Of a stretch of 20,888 nt of DNA, positions 10,242 to 18,084 are shown piece by piece. The stretch is taken from NCBI GenBank assembly GCA_001430745.1, contig KQ482061.1, positions 1,326,265 to 1,347,152 of the forward strand, in the 5' to 3' direction. Numbering within the stretch: the first letter of the stretch is position 1; every line of letters begins with the position of its first letter. The translations under genes and the position numbers were made by a program. Under the pieces are notes generated by a model that saw only the letters and a program-made list of their open reading frames with translations, had not been told where the DNA came from and searched no databases. This DNA comes from Auxenochlorella pyrenoidosa (Eukaryota > Chlorophyta > Trebouxiophyceae > Chlorellales > Chlorellaceae).

Positions 10242-10555
10242 GCAGGGCTCAGTGCTCAGTAGAGGCCAGGGGGTACAGGGTGTGTTGAGTGTTGGGCAGT
10301 GTGCGCTAGCGTGCTGCTCAGGCGGGCAAGGTGAAGGCGGGGCATGAAATGGCGGTGCTCTGGATCGTATCAAACTGGAGGCATGTTCGTTCTAATGAAA
10401 TGGCAAGTGGGAAAGTTGCCGGGCTTGGCGGCTGGCCAGGAAGGGGGCCGAGGGGCACAGCCCACCAAGTGGAAGGGGGGTCGTAATGTTGTTGTTGACA
10501 TATAGCTCTTCTGCTCTTGCCCCTAGCGGGCAGGGTCACAGCTCTTGGGGCCTCT

Positions 10556-12674
10556 TCAGGCCTCCTCCTCCACAAACTTGCCGCTGCCGGGGTTGATGGC
10601 GGCAAACAGGGTGAAGGCGATGCTGCATGGCAGGGGGTGGGGCAGGGCAGTTGGGAGTGAGAATCATGCATCACCACGTGTTGCAAGCCCCGGCGGGGAC
10701 CCCACACAAAGCAGGAGATCAACATGGCATGGCATGCTTCACTGGGCTCAACTCCCAGCAGTGGGCGGGTTGCTACAAAGTGCAGCCAGCCTCCAATGCG
10801 CAAAACCGATGGACAGCCCCCCCAAGAAAAACTCACAAGGCCAGCAGCAGGGGCTCGGTCTCGTACAGCGGCAGGCCGGTCTCCAGGTCAAACTGCGCCA
10901 GGATGCCCTTGCCAGTCAGCGCCTCGCCAATCAGGCCGGCGGCAAAGCCCAGCTGGGCCACCCTGCAGAGGGGGGTGGGCGTGCATGCAGCGCTCAGAAC
11001 TGTGCGATTGCTCGAGATCCAGAAGAGCTGCGGCAATTTTCCCAGACCAGCATCCACTGGCAGAGCAGAGCACGTAGAAACTGGCCGTGCAGGAGGGCAG
11101 CAGGAGGGTGCGTTGCAGCTGGTTGCAGGCCCGCAGCTTCCCCAGGCCACCCCTCTGTCGCTTGCCTGCCCACAAACAGCTCGTTCTCCTTGGTGAAGCC
11201 AAAGCCCTTGACGCCGAAGAACTTCTGCAGCAGGGAGGGTGGGGGGCACACACATTGCACGTGAGCAGGTGCGCTGCTTTGCCTGTGCTTTGCTTCTGTC
11301 AGCTTGTCCGTCACCTTTCCGCCTCTTTCCCATTCCCTGCCTGCAGCCACCCCTGGTGGTGCCCGCACCTTGGGCTCCAGGATGGAGATGCGGGGGTCCT
11401 GCAGGGGGCCCTTGGGGCGCTCCTGCAGCTCCTCCTCGTCAGGCACAAACTTGCCCTTGGCGGGCAGCAGCGCGGCAAGCAGGTTGCTGCAGGGAAGGGG
11501 GGGCGGGGCGGGGTGGGTGGGCCGGTTAGTACAGCGCGAGGCGACGCGGAGGGCGGTGGTGGGTGGGTGGGGCGGTGGCGTGTGTGTGTGAAGGGGGAGA
11601 GGGGGGATCAAATGACAAGCATCACTCGCCAGCACACTGTGCACATTGTTGATAGAGGTCAGGGGACAACAGCTGTGATTGCACAGGCGCCGCGTTCTCC
11701 ACAAAAGCCGTCTCACAGCGCCAAACTCACAAGGCAATGATAGCCACGACCTCCACCTCCACGTCAAACACGCTCTCGTGCAGCTCGTAGCCCAGCTGCA
11801 TGGGGGGGGGCGGGGCAGCAGGGGCGCGTCAGCACGGCACAGAGGGGGTCCTGGGCAGAATGGCACCGTCCAGCGGCTCGCCTGCCTTTCTTGGGCACGG
11901 CTTCAGAATGGCAGGAGGTTCGTCACCACCTCATGACCACCCCAGCCCAGCCTGCCCACCTGCGCCAGCGGGCCCAGGCCGGTGAGGATCTCGCCAAACA
12001 GGGCGGCAGCCACGCCCAGCATGGCCATGCGCCCCACAAACAGCTCGTTTGACTTGGTGAAGCCCAGGGTGATGGTCTTCTTGGTCACGCCCAGGTCGGC
12101 GGTGAACTGGGTGGCCTGCAAGGTGAGGTGGGTGTTGGACAGCTGGTCAGCGACGCGGCTTCAACCTCGAAACGTGCCGGCAAACGGCGGCGGGAAAGTC
12201 GGGGCTTCCACCACTCATCTTCCTACCACCCACTCGGCGCGTCCCGGCCGCCCACCTACCTTGATGTCCTTGCCAGCAGTCAACACGGGCTTCTTGGCAG
12301 GCTGCAGTTGGGTGGTGGGAGAGTACCGTGCTGGCGGTCAAGCTGGCGGGACCTCAGGCCTGCACTACCAGTGGTAGCCAGACGCTCCCACACGTGCGCC
12401 GGTCCGACCACACAAAACCTCGAGACTAGCAAGTTAGCCTCACAGATGGGCGGTTTGGCCGGTTAGAGGACCTCCGGGACACTTCAATCAATCGCCGGCG
12501 CGCCTGCGCCCACCCACTTGCACCTCCCCCACGCACCTTGGTCTGGCTCTTGGTCTTGAGCAGGGCACGAACCTCCACAACGCGGGTGGCGGACGCCCGG
12601 GCGGTGGTGGAGTGGGGGCGCAGGGCGCTGCCGGCCAGGGTGCGGCTCATGGTGGTCACTGCGGTAGCCTGCAT
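10556..12674 (-). CDS. PSBS: PSBS, photosystem II 22 kDa protein (energy-dependent quenching)
   Basis: Minus-strand exons: 12674-12537, 12301-12260, 12115-11960, 11795-11731, 11486-11369, 11224-11166, 10962-10837, 10622-10556, giving 256 residues. The first 40 or so residues are Ser/Thr/Arg/Ala-rich, like a plastid transit peptide. Two homologous halves follow, each opening with GFTK.NELFVGR (about 79-89 and 183-193), and four hydrophobic helices sit near 89-108, 124-143, 194-212 and 230-245. The protein ends INPGSGKFVEEEA. PSBS is a thylakoid protein that senses lumen acidification through two lumenal glutamates and triggers non-photochemical quenching; by alignment with plant PsbS these are E125 and E229, both present. 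The first-half lumenal loop (113-124) differs strongly from the plant ETGIPIYEAEP type, while the second half keeps it. The intron after exon 6 has a GC donor. The gene is head to head with the CDSP32-like gene. Confidence 0.95.
10963..11165 (-). other. GC-AG intron in PSBS
   Basis: On the minus strand the donor is CAG|GCAAGC and the acceptor is CTGCAG|GG. Joining in phase 2 recreates the invariant FVGRVAQLGF of PSBS. No GT lies at a position that would give this sequence, so the GC donor is forced by the protein. Confidence 0.9.
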
Positions 12675-12969
12675 TGCTGCTGTGTTGCTTGCGTGTCAAA
12701 GAAGGGCTGCAGGTGGTAGAGGCGAAGAGTGACTGGAGAGTAGGAGGAAATGGTGGGAGAGAGGGTCTGACTGGTGCTTTTGAAGGCCGCCGCCAGCTGG
12801 ACTGCAGAGCACAGCGCGCCTCCTGGAATCATGCCCATGCTTGTGGGAGACCCTCCTGTCTGCACCACAGAGCTGCAGAGGATCCCGTTTGTTGTCATAT
12901 ATCTGTGAACTAGCATTTACAGGGAGCAGCCTGCAGAGGCAGGTCTGTTGGAGACACGCAGCCGGCAGC

Positions 12970-12975
12970 CACGTG
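12970..12975. promoter_or_regulatory. G-box (CACGTG) in the PSBS/CDSP32 intergenic region
   Basis: A perfect palindromic CACGTG lies about 295 bp upstream of the PSBS ATG and 717 bp upstream of the CDSP32-like ATG. In plants G-boxes bind bZIP and bHLH factors of light responses. One six-base match in 1 kb can occur by chance. Confidence 0.35.
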
Positions 12976-13270
12976 ACGGGTGGGCAGCGCCTTCCGAGGC
13001 ATGCATCAGCAGGCGGCCAGTGGGACTTGAAGCAAGGCCACAATTTTAGAGCATCCCAACCAGAGAAACCACTCGCCCTTGAACCAGCTCGAGCAGGCAC
13101 TGCAGAGCTGTTCAGCTTGTGGCTATGCTGCGGGGCAGCAGGGAGGGCACCACCATCCCTGCCAGCAGCGCTTTGGCTGGATCAACACTCCTCAAGGAGC
13201 TGATGCACGACCATTGCCTGTATTGGGCTATATTCCAGCCGCCGTTCGTGAATCAGCGCACGTACCCTTG

Positions 13271-13285
13271 GAATTTTTGAAATTC
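13271..13285. repeat. AT-rich perfect palindrome, 6-bp arms
   Basis: GAATTT (13271-13276) and AAATTC (13280-13285) are exact inverted repeats around TTG. It stands out as an AT-rich patch in a GC-rich promoter region. It resembles but does not match a heat-shock element, because the spacing is wrong. Confidence 0.5.
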
Positions 13286-13691
13286 TCGGCAGCCCATGCA
13301 ACGTGACCTTTGCAGGCAAGGTACTGCGAACGCCAGGCATGGAAACGCACGGCCCACTAATGCTCAACCAGGTGGCAGTGAAACCATATTGATGTACAAC
13401 GAAGAGGAGGGGCGCGGGGCCAAACGAGAGTGTTGCAGGAGTATGTTACGAGCAGACCTTGCACTTGTCACATCCCCCTCGCAAAGGGCTGGCTGCTGCC
13501 GCCACAGCACTTTGCCAGCTCAGCCACATCGGATTCTCGAGGAGAATTTGTCCGTTTAAGGGCTTCAATCGGCCTTCTGAGCTGCGTGCAGTGCTCACGC
13601 AGCTCTCTGCCGGCTCTCTGAGGCATTGCAAGCTGACCCTTGCTGCACACCGCCCCTTGTAGCCTTCCCTTGTTGTCGATCGTTGTTCGAC

Positions 13692-15631
13692 ATGATTGAC
13701 CGGCACACAGCCGACTCCTGCAGGACTGCCGGCCGCCCTGGGGTTCTTCCCACCCGTCTCCGGTCTGCTCGCAACACAACCCTGCCCCGGCGCAGCGTGG
13801 TTACCGCCTCGGTGCGACCCGGAGCGGAGCGGCATGCTCAGGAGGGCCCTTGGCAGCAGCAGCAGCAGCAGGCCCGCCGCAGCGTGGCGGCGCGGGTCAA
13901 GGAGGGCGAGACGGCGGAGCAGGCGATGGAGCGGCGCCTGCGTGAGTCGGCGCAGGTGGACGAGCGCGTGGTGTACATCTTCAATGAGCAGGACTGGGAG
14001 AAGGAGCTGGCCAAGGTGCGCGGGGGGTGACAAGGAAGGCTGCGAGCTCCTGGCTCCGCTTACGCTGCTGGGCTCCCCCGTCCTCTCCACCCGCACGCCT
14101 GCCCAACAGCCCGCCTCCCCCCTCGCACCCCCGCAGGCCAGCGACAAGCTGGTGGTGCTCGAGGTGCAGAGCCAGCTGGTCTGCCAAACCGGGTTTGACG
14201 AGGAGCCGGAGCTGCACTGGGAGGCGGACCGGCGGGCCGCCATGGAGCCGTGTCGCGGGCTGAAGCACGCGTTTGCCCGCATCGCGCGCGAGTGCCAGGA
14301 CGTCGTCTTCCTGTCCCTGGAGGCAAGCCGCAGGGCGGGGGCTAGTTTTGAATGCTGGGGTCCCCGGACGGGAGGGCACGAGGGTGGGGCAACGCGGTCG
14401 CCCCGCTGCAGGCCTGCCCTGCCTGCCGTGGGTCGCTGCCCCCCATTTGAAAACTGCCCGGGGGGACTGTGTTGCGCCTGCGACACGCCCACTGCCGCCC
14501 CCTCCCTGCAGGCCGACAGCGATGAGGGCAGCGAGCTGTGCGACAGGCTGGGCATCGAGGTGCTGCCCACGGTGCAGTTCTGGCGGGGCGGCCAGAAGCT
14601 GTGGGAGCACCGCGGCGTAGCCAACCTGCAGCAGGACCTCGGGGAGGGTGCGCCCAGGGGGTGGGGGTGGGGGTGGGGGGGACGCAGGCGCCCGTGCATT
14701 CAGAGGGCTGGTGCGGCACCCGCTTGGTGTGCGCAAGTGCTTCACTCGTGGGTGACTGCCTGCTGCCTGACTTCGTGCTGCTCAGCTTGTGGTCACTGGT
14801 GCTGGCTCCCGCAGGGGTGCGGCGCCATCCTGATAACGCCTAAATGAGGCCCTCAGCAACACCCTTGCCGCCGCTGCCTCCCCCCCTGCCAGGCGTGCTC
14901 TACTACGGCGACTCTGCCGCCAACAACGTCAAGGCGTCCACCTACGTCACCGACCTGCACTCGCAGGCAGACCTGCAGGCGTTTGTGCGGGGCCAGCCCG
15001 AGAACGTGCTCACCGTGGTCAACGTCGCGCTGCTGAGGTGGGCCAGGGCAATGGAGCGGGGAAGGGCCGTTGCAGAGAGGAGCTGCATGACCGGCTGCCA
15101 GGGGTGGTCATGGTGCCGCCGGTTCTGCCGGCTCCTGCTGCTTCACCAACGCAAGCCCCTGCAACCCCCCCCCCCCCCTTTACCCCGGCCCCAGCGCCGC
15201 GCCGTGCATCCACATCTTCCCGGCGGTGCTCTCCCTGGCCACCAACTTTGTGGGTTACGCCGCCTTTGCGCGCCTGGTGGGGGACGGCGCGCCCGACCTG
15301 CTGCGCGACCTCAACGTCACCCAGGTGGGCAGCGCCCTGGGCCTCTGCCGACCTGCCGGCGAAGCACCCTGCCCGCCTGCCTGCCGCTCCTGTGCATCAG
15401 GCATGCCAAGCCGCCGCCCTGCCCGCCCCGCAGGTGCCCACCTTTCTGTTCTACCGCGGCGGCGAGCCCGTGGGCCGCCACGTGGGCAGCAGCCGCGCCG
15501 ACCTGATTGGCCAGATCCTGGCGCAGCAGGCCCGGTTTGGCATCCAGCCGCCGCCGCCGCCCGGCGTGGCGCAGAGCGCCAAGCCCCGCCCCATGCGCCG
15601 CGGCCGCTTCACAAAATCACGCTCCGGCTGA
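13692..15631 (+). CDS. CDSP32-like plastid protein with two thioredoxin modules
   Basis: Exons: 13692-14015, 14137-14322, 14512-14647, 14893-15037, 15195-15324, 15434-15631, giving 372 residues. Residues 1-48 are rich in Arg, Ser and Thr, as in a plastid transit peptide; a Gln run (from about 55) and a charged coil follow. Module 1 (about 93-216) has the LVVLEV strand and the cis-proline strand VLPTVQFW. The linker GVLYYGD is a CDSP32 hallmark. Module 2 (about 230-345) has VVNVALL, the active-site position SAAPC (264-268) and the cis-proline strand VPTFLFY followed by GRHVGSS. Plant CDSP32 is a stress-induced stromal thioredoxin that reduces partners such as 2-Cys peroxiredoxin and methionine sulfoxide reductase. 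Here the first cysteine of the CGPC motif is replaced by alanine, leaving only Cys268. The C-terminus has an extra Pro-rich, basic tail (about 346-372). The second intron is GC-AG. Confidence 0.87.
14323..14511 (+). other. GC-AG intron in the CDSP32-like gene
   Basis: Donor GAG|GCAAGC after 14322 and acceptor CTGCAG ending at 14511 join in phase 0 to give DVVFLSLEADSDEGSELC, matching the module-1 fold. No usable GT donor is nearby. Confidence 0.85.
14657..14681 (+). repeat. G-run tract in the third intron of the CDSP32-like gene
   Basis: Four or more G runs separated by single T bases lie just after the 5' splice site at 14647 and could form a G-quadruplex in RNA or DNA. Confidence 0.6.
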
Positions 15632-16382
15632 AGAGGGCATGCGCCAGGTTGGGGCTCTGCCTGAAGGGCTGCACAGGCTGTGCAAGGGCCTGCAGGGCGG
15701 AGCCTCGGGCTCTCCCCCTCATCATTGAATGGACGCCAACCACTGCTGCCGTGGGCGCCCTCCCTGGCATCGGGGCTTGTTCACGCCAGGCCCTGCCCTT
15801 GCAGTCATGCGCTGTCGCATGAACGACAGACATCCCCATGGCATGGTTTTAACGGCCTCCTGATAGCCGCTTTGAAAGTTGCAGGCCTGGCTCCCACGCT
15901 CTCTGGTATCCAACGACTGCAGTTTTGAGCAACGCACGCCACTGCGCTGTCCATTTTTTCACCTGCACGCTGTGTTCAGCGCTCCAAGTTTTTTCTGGTC
16001 CCCCTTGCCGCCCACACATGCATGGCGGTTATTGTGATGTGCCCTTGCCAGCCTAGATAGCTGCCCCCTTGCCATCTGCTCCCCTGGCCTTGCCTGCCAA
16101 GTAATGTACATCCAACCACGTTGGTCACTCAATTTGTAGAGCCCCCTTGTGCCCCTTGTCAGCCTGTGCGTCAACCCGTGTTGCGCCCCGTGCTCCAATT
16201 TGTAGCCACCCCCCAATCCTTGCCACTCGCCTAGCACCATCCCCTGTCGAAACTGCCACTGTTGCAGCAACATTGTTACAGGCACTGCAAACCAGTGGAG
16301 GCCTCACCAACGGTGCCACGGCTGCACCCGCCCCAGTGGCTGGCACCACCAAGGCGGGCAGGCTCTTGTGTGACGCCCCCAG
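15632..16382. other. Convergent 3' intergenic region, CDSP32-like (+) and bL19 (-)
   Basis: This 751-bp stretch holds the 3' UTRs of both genes. It contains many CCCCTTG-like patches, and CAATTTGTAG occurs twice (16130-16139, 16196-16205). I find no plus-strand TGTAA signal for the CDSP32-like gene and no gene inside. Confidence 0.55.
16276..16280 (-). terminator. Polyadenylation signal (TGTAA on the minus strand) of the bL19 gene
   Basis: The plus strand reads TTACA, 103 bp beyond the bL19 stop on the minus strand. Confidence 0.6.
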
Positions 16383-17806
16383 TCACGTGCGCAGCTCCTT
16401 AGCGGTGCGTTCGCGCAGGTAGTACAGCTTGGACCGCCGCACCCTGCGGCTCTCCACCACCCGCATCTCAGTGATGTGCGGCGAGTAGCTGCCGGGGGGG
16501 GGGGGGGGGGGCGAGGCAGGGTGAGGGCACAGCACGCGGGCAGGGCCTCAAGGGCGAGACATTCAGCAATGAGGCACGGCGGCTTTGGGCACAGCAAGAC
16601 CAGTGCAGGAGCGGCCGAGCCCGCCCCGCAGCAGCACCGCTGTCAGAGCATGCTGCCGCTCCGACATGAACGGACAGCAGCAAGGCTGCCACGCCGGGCC
16701 AGGGGCGGCAGCGCTCACAGCGGGAAGGTGCGCTCGATGCCCCCCGACGCGCCAAAGATGTTGCGCAGCGTGAAGGTCGTGCGTATGCTGCAACAGGTTG
16801 ACAGCGCAGCAGTGTCACCTGGTGTCAGGCTGAAAACGCAACTGCCCAGACCAAAAGCATGTACAGTCCAGCTCAAGGCCCGCCTTGCCACTGCAGTCGA
16901 GCAAGCATGTGCCCAGGGCGCAGGCAGCTGAAGTCGCTCATGCCTGAGCTGCCCTGCGCCGGCGGTGGGGCAGGACTTCCGAGCGCATGCGGCCGGCCGC
17001 ACCTGCGGTTGCGTTTGGCGATGCAGATGCCCTTGAACACGGTCACGCGCCGCTTGTTCTCCGGCACCGACAGCTTGAGCTCAATGACGTCGCCGGGGCC
17101 AAACTCGGGCCGCTGCAGCTCCGCCGCCAGCGCCGCCTCCTTCTCCGCCTCTAGTGTCTGCTCACACGGGGGAGTGGAGCGGCGGCAGGGAGGCGACTGT
17201 GAGCAGTGCACAGCAGACCAGAGCCGCGCTGGTTGCGTTGCTTCGAGTCCGGCAGCAGCACTGGAGCCAGGGAAGGCATCGGGATGAGGCACAGGCAGCA
17301 GTCATCTGCAGTCTGTAGGATGAGAGGCATGTGGTTTGCAAGCAACGCATCGTTAGCCTGAAAGCAGCCGCCTAAATCAGTGCCAGGCAAATCCTGCTCT
17401 GCTGATGTTTGTCTGCAGCTCACCCCCTGCTGCCTGCAGCGGCGCACCTGGCGCAGCACCACCAGAAAATACCCAACCAGGCTGCTCCCACCCGCCTCAC
17501 CGTCAGCAAGTGCTGCATGCGCTTGGGCAAGACCTTGCGCTTACGCAGCTCGCGAGTTGGGGTCCACGGCGGCAGCGGCGCTGCTGGTGCAGATGCCGCC
17601 GCTGCTGCTGGCAGCTCGCTGGCAGCTGGGATTGCCGCCTGCGCCGCCCAAGAGCTCTGACTAATACCCCGGAAGTGCAGCAAGCTAGTGAGGGTCCGGG
17701 TTTGGGTTTCAAGAGCGCCTGCGGGTGCTGCAAAGCTGCATGAAGCGGAGGCGCTGGCCAGCGCGCTGCTTGCCCTGCCCAGGGCTTGTCTGAGGAATGC
17801 AGCCAT
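16383..17806 (-). CDS. Ribosomal protein bL19, probably mitochondrial
   Basis: Minus-strand exons: 17806-17501, 17157-17003, 16787-16719, 16488-16383, giving 211 residues. The core reads FGPGDVIELKLSVPENKRRV, then FKGICIAKRNR, TTFTLRNIFG, GGIERTF, YSPHITEMRVVESRRVRRSK and LYYLRERT, covering the whole bL19 fold of the large subunit near the bridge to the small subunit. The N-terminus MAAFLRQALGRASSALASAS is Arg/Ala/Ser-rich with no acidic residue in the first 30, like a mitochondrial presequence. GICI, TFTLRN and LYYLRERT look closer to mitochondrial and proteobacterial bL19 than to plastid bL19 (which usually has RNAG and RIRRI), so mitochondria are favoured. A plastid location is not excluded. 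The last intron has an 18-base C tract before its acceptor. The gene is head to head with fumarase. Confidence 0.87.
16494..16511 (-). repeat. Homopolymer of 18 G (C on the coding strand) at the last bL19 3' splice site
   Basis: On the minus strand, 18 consecutive C lie directly before CGGCAG|C, the acceptor of the last intron, so the tract serves as the polypyrimidine tract. Its exact length may vary or be misread. Confidence 0.75.
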
Positions 17807-18084
17807 GTGTGGCCTCGCCAGCCAGCGGTGGGGAAAGGGCCGAAACAGGCAGCAAGTGATGGAGGAGCGCTAGCACGGCCCTTCAGCCTGGCGATCGGCG
17901 ATGGCTTGGCTCTTCATCAATGACACTCCCGATCTGCAATTCATGCGCCCCGATGGTTGCCAGCATGCGAAGCAGGCTGCCCATTCCGAGCTTTGTCATG
18001 CTGCCAGCGAGGCCGACGCTTCAAGCACCGCTGCTCGATCAGGACTACGCTCTTTGCGTAGCCCTGAACGAGTGGCGGCACGTT
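17807..18084. promoter_or_regulatory. Short bidirectional promoter region, bL19 (-) and fumarase (+)
   Basis: Only 278 bp separate the two proposed ATG codons. No TATA box is visible on either strand. If fumarase starts at an upstream in-frame ATG (17920, 17953 or 17998) the gap shrinks to 113-191 bp. Confidence 0.55.

Larger units (their letters stand above)
12675..13691. promoter_or_regulatory. Shared divergent promoter region, PSBS (-) and CDSP32-like (+)
   Basis: This 1017-bp gap lies between the two ATG codons, with no supportable gene inside. Visible candidate elements are a G-box CACGTG at 12970-12975 (followed by ACG), a CCAAT box on the minus strand at 13222-13226, AT-rich TATATA-like bases near 12898-12905, and an AT palindrome at 13271-13285. 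The position as a shared upstream region is certain; the function of each element is only inferred. Confidence 0.55.

Noticed and set aside
13446..14699. 417-codon open frame on the minus strand
   Set aside because: It is antisense to the CDSP32-like exons, with no domain and Arg/Ser/Pro-rich composition; it is explained as a shadow of the plus-strand gene.
16130..16205. Repeated CAATTTGTAG as a possible small RNA or mobile-element end
   Set aside because: There are only two 10-bp direct copies, with no terminal inverted repeats, boxes or stable fold visible; probably chance in the 3' UTR.
16383..17806. Plastid bL19 rather than mitochondrial
   Set aside because: The presequence lacks typical plastid features and the core reads GICI...TFTLRN, nearer the mitochondrial and bacterial type. 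It is kept as a possibility, not the main call.
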